DNA from: Nephrocerus scutellatus | Lineage: Eukaryota; Arthropoda; Insecta; Diptera; Pipunculidae | Assembly (NCBI GenBank): GCA_947095585.1 | Contig: OX352764.1 | Coordinates: 72,373,536-72,437,535, forward strand | DNA length: 64,000 bases | Direction: 5' to 3' | Part shown: in pieces, positions 1-9,821 of the stretch | How positions within the stretch are numbered: the stretch's first letter is position 1 | Layout: the number at the start of each line of letters is the position of its first letter | The notes under the pieces: generated by a model | The model's database searches: none | The model's input: only the letters and a program-made list of their open reading frames with translations | Told to the model about the DNA's origin: nothing | Program-made: the position numbers and the translations under genes

Positions 1-520
1 AAAATTGTCTCTATTTCTTTCACGCCTACGCGTTTTAACTTCTGAAATTAAAATTATGTTATTATAAATATTGAATTTCTCCGACACTAAAAAACACACA
101 ACAGATAATTTTTTTGATCTGACAGATCTGATCAGAGAAAAAAATTATCGGATTTATCGGATAAGCAATTTTTCGGATCTCTCCGATTTCTCCGACATAA
201 AAAAAACACGCCAAGTGGCTCAGTCGCTCAATGGTTCAGTCGTTCAGTCTTCAGTTCATTCACTGTTCACTCACTCACTGGTTCTGGTTCTTGGATTCTA
301 TTCTATAGTGAATCAAAAGAGCGGTACAGTTCGTTCGTATTGAAGATTGAACGGAACAGTATTGTTTTTAATAGTTGTGGCAACACAGAACAGACCGTGA
401 TGAGCGAAACATTGAGGATTGAGCCATTGGGTATCTATGATTGATGGCTCACTCTCACCCATACGGAAAACAAAATTTGTTTTTGTTTCAGTTATTAATT
501 TATAATGAAATACTCTGAAA
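1..520. other. AT-rich non-coding stretch
   Basis: No gene is recognised. The stretch at 75-215 has repeated short TCGGA/TCCGA motifs and a C-TCCGACATAAAAA-like string that recurs, degenerate, near 36905 and, in reverse complement, near 32195, so it is probably part of a dispersed repeat. The short reading frames here look random. Confidence 0.4.
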
Positions 521-1166
521 TACCGGGTGATTTTTAAATTCTCTATATTAACTTCACTTGCCCGTGGCACGGATGTCTATCGTCGGTCGTCTGCGTGGAA
601 TCTTTTAACCCACTTCCCAAAGCCCGATTTTATTGAAATTTTGCACACATTTGTATTTCCGGAGACAACACTTTCTATTAAAATTTTTAGACCCCGGGCC
701 GTGTGGCCCCAAAATTTTATTAAAAAAAATTAACTCGATTTTCTTCAAATTTTATATATGTAGGTATCTCCGATGAAAAACACTTTTTGTAAAAATTTTG
801 GAGACCCCGGACCCCAAGGTCATTGGGCCCCAAAAATTAAAAAAAAAATTAACCGATTTTTTTTAAATTTTATATATACATGTGTATCTCCGATGGACAA
901 CATTTTTTGTAAAGTTTTTGGAGTGAATAGGCCCTGAGGCCCGAAGGGTGCCCATATAATTTTTTTAAAAATTAGCTCGCTTTTCTTCCAATTTTAAACA
1001 CATGTGTATCACTGATGGACAAAACTTTTTGTAAATTTGTTGGAGTGATAGGTCCCTGAGACCCGTGTGGTGTCCATGTAAATTTTTTAAAAATTAGCCA
1101 GATTTTCTTCAAATTTTAACACATACCAGTCTCCTATTAGAGAATTTACATGAAAATTTTTTATGG
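521..1166 (-). repeat. MS2 minisatellite-bearing element, copy 1
   Basis: About four ~120-bp units, each holding a reverse-oriented version of the core CATCGGAGATACACATG followed by an AT-rich stretch and a GC-rich GGGCCC-type stretch (cores near 763, 883, 1005 and 1125). The outer end has TACCGGGTGATTTT followed by a string that also ends the copy at 13.6 kb. The inner end is AT-rich and leads into a TTATGGGTTGT motif shared with the copies near 13.05 and 62.3 kb. It has no coding capacity, so I infer a non-autonomous transposon with internal tandem repeats. Confidence 0.6.
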
Positions 1167-1291
1167 GTTGTTTTTTTTTAAGCTGAAATTCAAATATCTC
1201 GGGAAATAAGCTCTTTACGAAAAAAAAAATGTCCACGATCAAAATTTAATCATTCCGCGGGGGAAATATATAAGTGCTAAAATTAGTACCC
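1163..1291 (+). repeat. Left arm of ~125-bp inverted repeat
   Basis: The segment running from GGGTTGTTTTTTTT through AATATCTCGGGAAATAAGC and ATGTCCACGATCAAAATT to GTGCTAAAATTAGTACC is matched, imperfectly and inverted, at 4900-5022. Together the arms enclose ~3.6 kb. They could be long terminal inverted repeats of a DNA transposon or two opposed copies of one short element. Confidence 0.55.
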
Positions 1292-1645
1292 CCATCCATT
1301 TCGAATTCTCCTACTGAGAACCTATGTATACGATTTTGCAATACGTTTGCAATAAAAATGTCACATTTTCATTGTAAATACTTGTAATTGGTCATTTTGC
1401 TTTGCAATAAACCAGAACCATTTCAATTTTCTCTTGTAAAGTTAAATACTCCATTCTAAAGTAGTATTAATAGCCTAACACAGATATTGTTGTTTTCGAA
1501 ATAATCTTCATTCAAGCTGAATCGGTATTTTTGAAACAAAATACAAAAACATTCATTAATTTAAAAGCAGATTTAATGGCCTGTTCCTGGAAAACGTTGT
1601 ATTTTTATTGCAAACGTATTGCAGAATTATTCAAAGGTTCTCAGT
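1292..1645. other. AT-rich non-coding, internal repeat
   Basis: No gene is seen. A string of about 20 bases describing AACCTATGTATACGATTTTGC...TGCAATAAAAAT near 1320-1360 recurs inverted near 1595-1640, giving a loose ~300-bp stem that may be a small palindromic element. Confidence 0.35.
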
Positions 1646-1649
1646 AAGA

Positions 1650-2192
1650 GAAATTTCATCAAGACTTTTTGTGAATTCACTTAATAGTTTTTCGCGAATG
1701 GATTGATGACTCTGATTTAATCCACATATGAATTAATCTCTGACTAATTCATCTTTGATAACACCAAATGAACAGGTTTTACTTAAATTTTTTAATCCCG
1801 TTAAGAATTCATCAATTGATTCTGATGAGTTTTGACGGCGTGTAAAAAATTATACCGTTCCATTATTATATTACACTTAGGCAAAAAATATGTGTCAAAC
1901 TTCTTTATGAAATATTCATGCTTCATTGTTTCCTTATCGACATCGAAAGATTAAAAGATTTCAAAGGAATCTGCTCCAATATGATGAAGCAGAAGTGAGT
2001 TCTTTCTATTGTTGCTTCCAGAAGATTACTTGCGGCAAGAAATATTTTAAACTGTTTCTTTCAAATTTTCCATGCCGCTGCCAAATTTGAGGATTTTAAG
2101 TCGAGTGCTCGTAAGGATCCACTGTCTACACCGATTTGTTTAATGTTATTGTTAATTATATTAACTTTATCTTCTGTTTTATCTTCCGGCAT
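1650..2192 (-). pseudogene. Ty3/gypsy gag remnant
   Basis: Read on the minus strand from the ATG at 2192, the translation starts MPEDKTEDK and continues with blocks typical of insect gypsy Gag capsid proteins: NLAAAWK, KQFKIFLAAS, LLLHHIGADSFEIF, SSESIDEFL-like, LSKTCSFGVIKDELVRD and SHQSIREKLLSEFTKSLDEI. These blocks lie in different frames with stops between them, so the gene is dead. About 180 codons of capsid are represented; nucleocapsid and pol are absent. The ATG lies ~70 bp from a tRNA primer-site-like sequence at 2264-2275, which fixes it as the 5' end of an element reading leftwards. Confidence 0.65.
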
Positions 2193-2263
2193 TTTAATTA
2201 TTATTATTTAATTGTTTTTTCTTTCTTTCTTGTTCTTTTAACTTTTACTACCCCATATCTAAA

Positions 2264-2275
2264 CATCTGACACCA
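2264..2275 (-). promoter_or_regulatory. tRNA primer-binding site of the gypsy remnant
   Basis: On the minus strand this reads TGGTGTCAGATG, close to the TGGTGTCAGAAGTGG class of gypsy primer sites usually assigned to tRNA-Leu. It sits between the gag ATG and AT-rich sequence that would be the 3' end of a 5' LTR (from 2276 to perhaps 2480). The second LTR is not present to confirm the boundary. Confidence 0.5.
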
Positions 2276-2506
2276 TATTAAAGAAAAGGTCCGTGTTATT
2301 TGAGAGTTGAGAAAAAACTGACTTTATTTAAAGAGATTATCCATAATAAGTAATGTGTTATAAAGTGTCATATAGCGAATACTCTAACATGTAGGTATTT
2401 TAAAGATTTGCTTCATCGGTTACATGCCTTACATCATACTCATGTATGTGTGCAGTACGTTTGCACCGACACGTTACTGCATACTTTTCAATCATTCATT
2501 TTTCGC

Positions 2507-2884
2507 TTACTGTCTTGACGTGCAGAACACAATGTCAGAAGCGGATAAAATAATTTTGGCAGTGATTGCAGTGTAGTTGCTGCGTAACGTGTTTATTTTT
2601 TTAGCAACTTCTTTTCTATCAGCATTTCGGTATCTTTCCCGATATTTCTCCACTAATTGCTGATTCTGCTCCTCCCTTAATACTCGTTTGCTATACTCGT
2701 TGCTCCTTATATCCCATAACGCAGGTAAAGTGCGGTAAAATTCGATGAACTCAATAACAAAAATTCTTTCGGTGTTTTCCGCCATGAATGCAGTTTCAGT
2801 CACTCCAATACACGTGACCCATGCCCATGCATGCAGTATGCAATCCAAATGAGTTGGATTTTGCTTATTGCATGCTTCAGTCAT
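2507..2884 (-). pseudogene. MADF-domain DNA-binding protein fragment
   Basis: Residues ~40-107 match the MADF (Myb/SANT-like in Adf1) pattern: FVIEFIEFYRTLPALWD, then a spaced basic-acidic helix, then KKINTLRSNY. MADF proteins are insect sequence-specific DNA-binding factors, and the same fold is the accessory protein of some PIF/Harbinger transposons. The first 38 residues are unrelated to MADF and the C-terminal 18 after LRSNY do not continue the domain, which suggests a lost intron boundary or truncation. No BESS domain follows. It may be a single exon or a transposon-derived piece; I cannot tell which. Confidence 0.5.
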
Positions 2885-3172
2885 TGTATGTGAGACGCAT
2901 TCATACCTGTTTCACTAATACACCTTTACGATGATGTAAGGAATGCAGTAACGTATCGGGGCCGCTTTACTCTTAAGCAAAATGTACAAGTAAGCTAAAC
3001 TGAAAAGAAACCCTTTCCGCTGTGTCATCGTCACAAGTACATGTTCGTAATACATCCCTTTAAATATGCGATTCGAACTAAATAGCCTAGCTTATAGTTT
3101 TCTGTCTGTCAAGAAAAGGCTGAAAATTTTTCATTGTAATTCGTTTATTTTTAATTTTTTTTTAATAAAATT

Positions 3173-3634
3173 ATGTTTCGAAAAGGTTCGAGGTTTCATA
3201 ATTTGAATGAAGACTTAATCGCATCCAGCATCGAATTTATAAATGTTGCGAGGCCGTCGCAGACGGCTATCATCCTATCGAAAACAGAAAATAAACAACT
3301 CTTACAGCGAAATGATATATCTAAGAAGTAGATCTGTGAAACGCTCTGATACTGGCCTTAGACGTCGCCGACAACATACTATTAGCAGACAATCTGATCT
3401 TGCTACTCAAACCACGGATTGTCTGTTTGAATTGGATAACATCGCTTGTAGTTATAAGCTCGGGAATGGCAGCAAATCGAAGAAGAAAAGCAAACGGCAT
3501 CAAACCTTTCTTCTGGATTGCCATCTGAAAAACCGAAAAGGAAGATAATGATGATGATGATGATGTTGGCAACGTGAGTCCATCGCTAGACCCAGTGCCA
3601 GAGGACGTCGAAGTAGAAATGCCAAATCTTGCCT
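3173..3634 (+). pseudogene. Possible degraded coding region, function unknown
   Basis: An ATG at 3173 opens a 52-residue frame (MFRKGSRFHNLNEDL...) ending at 3331. A second frame at 3243-3548 is basic and Ser/Arg/Lys-rich. A third, through a GAT-repeat at 3548-3567, reads an Asp tract followed by VGNVSPSLDPVPEDVEVEMP and stops at 3642. The base composition is richer in GC than the flanks and the three frames abut, as expected of a frameshifted gene. I recognise no domain. Confidence 0.2.
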
Positions 3635-3774
3635 TAACCTGAACTCGACAGACCCACTGGCTGTCGATGGCTATTCAATCGTTTCCGTTAAGTTCGGAAA
3701 CATTTAATTTGATATGAAGAATAAAGTATAATACAGCAAAAAATTGGTGTGTTTTTGTTTTGGACATTTTTTTG

Positions 3775-4880
3775 TGGGGGCAAATATGTGTTTTACCGAA
3801 TTTTAAAGAATTTTGAAATCGAATTTGAAATTCAAAAGTGGGCGGGGCCAAATAGTGATAACTATTTCTACACGGCCGTACTTTTTTATGGGCGTACGCC
3901 ATCTAAAACGGAAGTTTGATCAAGTTTTACCTGGTTCATGTGGTTTTTCATATATTTGAGTGAAATTTCATATGATTGAGTTTATCCCATACAAAAACAT
4001 GTGTTACATAGCAATGTGCATTATAGGTTTTACGCGGTTACGGCTTTCTAAGTTATTTAAAGGAGCTTTAGCTCATTTGGTAGCAAATGAAAGGTAATAT
4101 AGGTAAGTATCCATGAAAAATATTAACCATCCTTGCCAGTAGTAGAGCCAAAAAACTGAAAAACTGATTTTTTTACAGTGTGTGCATAATTTAGAAAAAC
4201 GCCTTTTAAAAGGAAAAACTCATATCTGAATTTAAGCAAAATAAGCAAGGGAATCATATCATCTCTTGTTGTAGTTTTATTAAATAAAGATTGGGTCACG
4301 CCCATAACGCAGTTATGTAGAACAAATTTTCACCTTTCATTTGATACCAATATTTATGCCCGCACACGACCCCTGCTGAACTTTAATGTGAAATAATTTT
4401 TTTTTCTCTAACTCTGACGAGTGAGGTTGGATTGGACCCAATTTTCTATATAGAAAGGTATTTTTATTGACTTTTATTTGATACCAATTAAACCCCTAAC
4501 ATCCATCAAACCACTTAGAAAAATGCATTTTTCAAAAAAGTGCTCAAAAAATTAAAACCCCCTCTCTCCTTGAGGGGGAATTTCCGAGAAAAAAGATTAC
4601 TGTTTTTGAAGTCTGTTCAATAAGGGCTTTCAGATGGGGGGAGTCCAAAAGCCGTAACTTTATTTTCGGTAAAACGCACTTTAGCCTTTAGTGTAGTGTT
4701 TTGTTATTGGAAATAAATTTTTAAATTGAGTGTTGATTAAGGAGTTGCCATATTTAAGTTTTTACTACTACGAAAAGAGCAATCGATTCAAGACTTACAT
4801 GAACTGAAAAAAAATATTTCAGACTTTTAGCCGTAGAATCCAAATTTGCAATAAAGGGTTCCTATTTAAATTTCAAAGTT
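3775..4880. repeat. Dispersed repeat family B, copy 1
   Basis: This non-coding block carries strings that recur at 18020-18660, 30715-30960 and 32285-32610: CACCTTTCATTTGATACCAA, AAGTGGGCGGG, CATATGATTGAG, TTTTAAAAGGAAAAACT, and CCACTTAGAAAAATGCATTTT followed by TCTCTCCTTGAGGGG. No protein is encoded. The order of motifs is conserved between copies, so this is one long repeat rather than chance similarity; its transposon class is unknown. Confidence 0.6.
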
Positions 4881-4899
4881 AGCCCCGCCCCACCTAAAA

Positions 4900-5022
4900 G
4901 GGAGTACTAATTTTAGCACTAATTTATTGATTAATGATTAATTTTGATCTTGGACATTTTTTCCGTGGATTGCTTATTTTCCGAGATATTTTAAAGTTTC
5001 AGTTTAAAATAATCACCCGGTA
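4900..5022 (-). repeat. Right arm of ~125-bp inverted repeat
   Basis: This is the reverse complement of 1163-1291 with scattered differences, ending AATCACCCGGTA. That 12-mer is also the exact inverse of TACCGGGTGATT at 521-532. The two termini therefore bracket 4.5 kb with perfect 12-bp inverted ends, although the longer similarity lies with the inner arm. Confidence 0.55.
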
Positions 5023-5085
5023 TAAGGGATGATTCTGCAATACAGAACTCAGACAGTACAAAGAACCAAAATAACGAAATGAACG

Positions 5086-5281
5086 GATATGGAATGATTT
5101 GCCTGATTCTGTGTTTCCGCATTTTTATGATCTGCAGTCGTTTAAGACTCGCGTGCATAGACATCTCATCTTTTCCTCTCCCTAATTTTCTAACGCCCAC
5201 GCTGTGCTAAGCATTAAAAGGGTGCAAACCCCTTTAGCGTGTGTACATTATAATAAAAAATAAAATAAAAAAAAAAAAAAA
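5086..5281 (+). mobile_element. LINE 3' end with poly(A)
   Basis: The sequence matches the last ~170 bp of the LINE at 32.6-33.95 kb almost base for base (ATATGGAATGATTTGCCTGA through TTTCTAACGCCCACG and the GCGTGTGTACATTATAA tail). It then runs into A-rich simple sequence. It is a 5'-truncated insertion of the same non-LTR family. The coding part left is the extreme C-terminus of the reverse-transcriptase ORF. Confidence 0.75.
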
Positions 5282-5726
5282 ATCTGTTGAATGGTTCTTC
5301 GTCGTGACTGAACCAAAAGATTCAGTACACTCAAGAGATCCATTTGTCCCACCTCTAGTCGGATGGCATGAATTTCGTTTAAAACTGCATTAAGTTGAAG
5401 GGACGCCTACTAAGTTCACATGCAATTTTCTCGAGGACCCTATTATGTTACAGTTAAACCAAATACACGCAATTTAAGTAAATTTAATGAAATACGCGTA
5501 AATTACTCTAAAGTTAATAGAAATAACTAGATTTTCTAAATAAAGTGTTAGTTTTTGAATAGAGTTGTTTCTCTAAATAATTTTCTATAAAATAACTTAA
5601 GCCCATGGTCACTAAACACATTAATATTAGATATAAAATCGGAAGTAGCTCAGGCTCATCTCGAGAACGGGACTCGGTTAGTCTTCAGTGCGGAGCGTCG
5701 ACCAATTAGCAACCCGGTTCGAAATA
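5282..5726. other. Leader region upstream of gypsy gag
   Basis: No ORF is seen. The last ~80 bp become GC-rich like the gag that follows and probably form the element's untranslated leader. I looked for a 5' LTR matching the TGTAAC...GTTACA segment at 11236-15619 and did not see one, so the 5' LTR is missing or too diverged. Confidence 0.35.
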
Positions 5727-6496
5727 ATGCCGACCAGGCCCACACTAATACTGCCATCTATTGACGAAGTTACCGTTGCGGGCCTTAAAGTTCGGCTCGA
5801 GCAGTACCAGTTAGAGACAAGGGGTCGCAAGAAAGAACTCTAGGAACGACTCAAAAGTGCGACCATGCGGGAAAGTCCCGCGATAACGGCAGGCTCGGTA
5901 CTTGACGCCAATTCAACTCTGAGTACCAAGATTGCGAACGAAACGTTGCCGATGCCGTCGGTGAACGATCTCCTCCAACGACAACGACTCGAACTCGTCC
6001 ATCGGGAACGCGACTTGTTGGTCCGCGAAAACCAGTTGCTGCAGCAAAGCCCTTGTGGAGCAGCAATCGGACGTAGTGTGTTTAGCGTGCAGGACGTCGC
6101 GGATGTGATTCCTCAATTTGAACCACGAGATCAAGCGGGGGCGTCGTCGGAGAAGTGGCTGTCGAAAATCGACCGCTTGATGGAAACTTACCAGCTTCAC
6201 GAGAGACTTGTACTCTGGCGGCCACCACAAAGTTAAAGAGTGCCGCGAAAATTTGGACAGACGGCGCGGAGTTAGTGTCTTGGTTTTACTTCAAACGGGA
6301 ATTTCTTACGTATCTTCCCAACACGGTTAACCCCGCCGATGTGCACCGACATCTCGATAGCAGGGTCAGAAAACCGTATGAGGACTACGTCGAATACGTG
6401 ATGACTATGAAAGCAATCGGGGAGAAGGGGAACGTCAGTGAAAGTGCAGTCGTGAAATACGTTATATCCAACATAAATGATAGTGAGATGAGGTAG
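5727..6496 (+). pseudogene. gag: Ty3/gypsy gag with SAP-like N-terminus
   Basis: The ATG at 5727 opens a frame whose residues ~15-40 (VAGLKVRLEQYQLETRGRKK then EL, a stop and ERL) fit a SAP DNA-binding helix-turn-helix. A single stop at 5838-5840 interrupts it; the same frame resumes through 6236. A frame change near 6150-6230 leads to a capsid block, LAATTKLKSAAKIW, LTYLPNTVNPADVHRHL, RKPYEDYVEYVMTMKAIG, ending at 6496. The GC-rich codon use contrasts with the AT-rich surroundings. Gag would package the element's RNA. It is non-functional as it stands. Confidence 0.7.
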
Positions 6497-6502
6497 TCGC
6501 TC

Positions 6503-6990
6503 GTGTCGGGTTGTGTTCGGTTAGTTGGGAGGGGGGTCATTGACCTTGTTCGTTGGGTGCTCAGTCTTATGGAGCCCCGTAACACGTTAGGCTCAAGGAA
6601 ACAGTCCCTGGAACCGGTAATCGAAACCAGACCCAAGTCCCATGAGGTACGATGCTTCAAGTGCCAGCAAGTAGTGCATACTCGTCAGCAATGCGCGGGT
6701 CGTGAACGACACAAGCATCAACACGTACCGGATCCACGGCGGCAGGTGAACCTAGTGCGGTCGGGTGGGTCGAAATTCGATAAAGTCGCCTTCATTAACG
6801 GGAAGCCCCTCAAAGCCTTGATTGACCAAGGTAGCGACTGCGTCACTATATGGGAAATAGACACACTAAACGCGCACCAGCTACGCGTGTTCGGAGGGGG
6901 AGGCTGCGACACGATCGGATGGTTGTACGGAGCGATCGCGGTCGACAATCTATGCGAACGGTGCGAAGTATTAGTTGTCCCAAACGAAAA
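6503..6990 (+). pseudogene. Gypsy nucleocapsid and protease region
   Basis: The translation contains a retroviral CCHC zinc knuckle, CFKCQQVVHTRQQC (CX2CX4HX4C, bases ~6653-6694). About 45 residues later comes an aspartic-protease active-site block, ALIDQGSD, in place of the usual ALIDTGSD/ALIDSGSD; the Thr/Ser after the catalytic Asp is Gln here. The reading frame then runs into reverse transcriptase but with internal loss, because the linker to RT is shorter than normal. The family role is RNA packaging and polyprotein cleavage. Confidence 0.6.
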
Positions 6991-8125
6991 CGGGGGCGAC
7001 AGATTCTGCATAGACTACCGCGCTTTGAACAGAATAACGGTTCGCCAACAATTCCCAATGCCCGTTGTGGAGGAGGTGTTGAGCTCTTTGGGGAGCAATC
7101 GCTTTTTCACCGCACTCGACTTCAACTCACCAAATTCCGAACGCCGAAGAGTCAAAGGCATACACTGCGTTTAGCACTGCGGAGGGATTGTACGAGTTCA
7201 ACCGGTCACGTTTTGGGCTGGTTAATGCACCGGCCGCTTTCCAACATGTTATGAACCAGCTAGTTAGCCAACTGGAACGAGGAGACGCGATCGTGTATCT
7301 CGACGATGTCATCATCCCTAGTTGGTCTGTCGAGGAAGGCTTGGAGAAGCTTAAGCGGGTCCTCACGAAACTGACAGACATCGGAATGACCCTAAACCTA
7401 GGATAATGTCAATTACTGAAAACGAGTATCGACTTCCTGGGGCATCAAATATCAGGAGGCCGAGTAGAACCAGTCACCGAAAAACAGACGCGGTTAGGTT
7501 CTTTAAAACCCCAACAACCGTTAGACAGTTCCTGGGCCTCAGTGGCTACTTCCGTAAATTCGTAGAGAAGTACTCCGTCATAGCCAAGCCCCTGCGTTTC
7601 AGAGTTTTCCTCCTGGGAAAGGAGTTCACCGTAGTTACGGACTGCGAAGCCATCGTCACCACCACAAACAAAGCTAAGGTGGTACCCAGGGTTGCACGCT
7701 GGTGGCTACGGTTACAGGAGTTCACGTTTACGACCAGGCACCAACCGGGAAAGGGGGCTTGCCACGTAGACGCGCTCAGTAGCGCGCAAGTAGATAAGGC
7801 GATCAGTACGGAGGAAGCTTCGTTGAGGGTGTTCCACATATCCAGTCCTTCTCCTGACACCGAAACCGACCACGACTGGATAGCCGCCAGCCAACAACAA
7901 GACGAGACGCTGAGCAGCATCGCGGAAACCATCCGATCCGAAGCCCGATCAGCGCTCGCACAGAATTACTGCCTGAAGGGAGAAAGGCTGTTTCGACTGG
8001 TGAGTGGACAATACAAACTTGTAGTCCACACGCGAATACGGTGGAGAGTTCTTAAGGGAGCACACGACGACGTCCGGCACTTTGCCGATGCAAAAACCGC
8101 AGCGCGGGTTCGCCAATATTTCTGA
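6991..8125 (+). pseudogene. pol: Gypsy reverse transcriptase and RNase H
   Basis: RT blocks appear in order across three frames: DRFCIDYRALNRITVRQQFP then FFTALDFNS (to 7174), GLYEFNRSRFGLVNAPAAFQ and the catalytic VYLDDVII with YLDD at 7296-7307 (7188-7402), then TVRQFLGLSGYFRKFVEKYS (7406 onward). RNase H remains only as its C-terminal part, GKEFTVVTDCEAI ... RWWLRLQEFTF ... GKGACHVDALS, so its N-terminal half is deleted between ~7600 and 7620. Frameshifts near 7175 and 7403 separate the pieces. Confidence 0.8.
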
Positions 8126-8171
8126 TTCCCGCAGATGGGTAAATTCGTAAATTCCTACGTAAAAGCATGCG

Positions 8172-8347
8172 TTGGGTGAGCATACGGTAAGAAGAGAGGA
8201 GGGGCTACGGAAGGCGGAAGAGGAGGGGCCGCTGAAACGCGAACCGGTCCCGTTTCACACTATTCACATTGATCACCTTGGACCGCTTCCTCGCGGTAAG
8301 AGAGGAACCTGCTATATTCTGGCAATTGTGGATTATTTTACTAAGTA
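8172..8347 (+). pseudogene. Gypsy integrase, first half (interrupted)
   Basis: The frame starting near 8172 contains PFHTIHIDHLGPLPRGKRG and ILAIVDYFTKY, the start of the integrase catalytic core with the first catalytic Asp (IDH). The upstream HHCC zinc domain is deleted. The frame is cut at 8347 by the pogo-type element at 8348-9819 and resumes in phase at 9822. Confidence 0.75.
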
Positions 8348-9819
8348 CAGGAATACAGCTAATGAAAGTTCATGCCCTGGTTATAAAATTTCAAAAGACC
8401 GTCTCATACTGTTATTAAGTGGAAATGGGAAATGCAGCAGGGGATTTCAAATTAAAACCGATGCTTGTGTACCGTGCAGAAAATCTTCGAGCTCTTAAAA
8501 ATGTTTCAAAAAACGATCTTCCAGAAATGCCATTGCGGAAAAACTGTGGTAGATATAGTCAAGGAGGGAGGCAAAGTGTGGCACAAGCTGGAACGCTCAA
8601 TAAAAAATGAGTACATTCATGAGGCCCTGAAGGAAAGGCGCACGCGAAGCCTAACGATGAACCGCTGGATCCGCGTGGGCAGGTGCCGAAAAAATTAATT
8701 AAATTCGAGTAAAGTCAAATTTTTCGTTCAGGAACGAACGAAAAAAAGCGTGGGTTACAAAATCTTTATTTGAAGATTGGTCCACCAATTATTTTTGCCC
8801 TACAACAGAACGTTATTGCAAAGAAAAGGGATTGGATTTTAAGATTTTGTTGATTTTGGATAATGCCGCTGGTCATCCGACTGGTCTTTATCATTTAAAT
8901 AAAAATGTTCAAATACCTTTTCTTCCGCCAAACACAACGTCATTGATTCAACCTATGGATCAAGGGATCATTGCCACATTTAAGGCATATTACTTACGAC
9001 GCACATTTTCGCAAGCCATAAAAGCTACACAAGGAGAAAATGCTCCTATTAGTTTATACGAATTTTGGAAGAGCTACAACATTAAAAACGTCATAGAAAA
9101 TAAAGGCGAAGCATGGCATGAAGTTACGTAAAGCAATATGAGAGCGGTTTGGAAACATATCATTACACATTGCTAAAATGATTTCGTTGGATTTGAAACC
9201 CATTTTACAGAAGTCACTATTACGATAGTGGAAATTGGACAAGAATTGGGTTTCATGGAGCTGGATTCCGCCGACATTATTCAATGCATTGAATCAAACA
9301 CCAACGAATTGGATAATGAAACACTCATCAACATAGATGAACAACGAGCCTATGAAGAACGGGAGAACAATTTAGACAAGGAAGACTGTCTTGAAGTTCC
9401 CCCACAAACATTGAGCTTGGAACAACTGACAAAAATTGTCGGGATGGTTGAAAAATTGTCCGAGTTCATCAGTGAAGTTGATCCAAAGATAGAACGTAGC
9501 CGTAATCTCCGCCGAATGTTAAAAAATGCAACTCGTTGCCACACAGAATTGTATAAAGAAACAAAAAAACAAGAGGAAACAGGTAAAAAACCTATCCTCC
9601 AATTTTTACAAAGGAAAAAATAAATTTCGAGGTTATTATTTATAATAAAGACTGAATTTGAATGCAATAATTATTCTATATTTATTTAAATTTAGCGAGA
9701 ACTTTTTTTTTTGGAACAAATTAACATTTTTTCTATGCATTGAGAACTTCAATTAGTCCGGTTTCAAATAGTAGGGAAATACGTGGAACCGATTAACCGG
9801 ACTATTCGAGGTATTCCTG
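8348..9819 (+). mobile_element. pogo/Tigger-type DNA transposon inserted in gypsy integrase
   Basis: The element is 1472 bp, bounded by the terminal inverted repeat CAGGAATAC (8348-8356) and its exact complement GTATTCCTG (9811-9819), and flanked by TA on both sides (8346-8347, 9820-9821). TA duplication and a CAG start are the hallmark of pogo/Tigger (Tc1/mariner superfamily). Removing one TA and the element leaves the host integrase frame in phase, which fixes the boundaries. It is internally deleted compared with full-length relatives of 2-3 kb. Confidence 0.85.
8395..9623 (+). pseudogene. pogo/Tigger transposase remnant
   Basis: The N-terminal part is a broken HTH region (8395-8690; ENDLPEMPLRK-like blocks in shifting frames). 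After a gap the DDE core resumes near 8735 with WVTKSLFEDW, then LDFKILLILDNAAGHPTGLY with the second catalytic Asp and NTTSLIQPMDQGIIATFKAY with the third (8832-9131). The first catalytic Asp block (DETG) is missing, a result of the internal deletion. The C-terminal tail continues after a frame break at 9228-9623 (charged, coiled-coil-like, ending ILQFLQRKK). It cannot be active. Confidence 0.75.
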
Positions 9820-9821
9820 TA

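Noticed and set aside
5440..5640. Possible 5' LTR of the gypsy element
   Set aside because: No match with the TGTAAC...GTTACA segment at 11236-15619 could be seen, so calling an LTR pair is unsupported.
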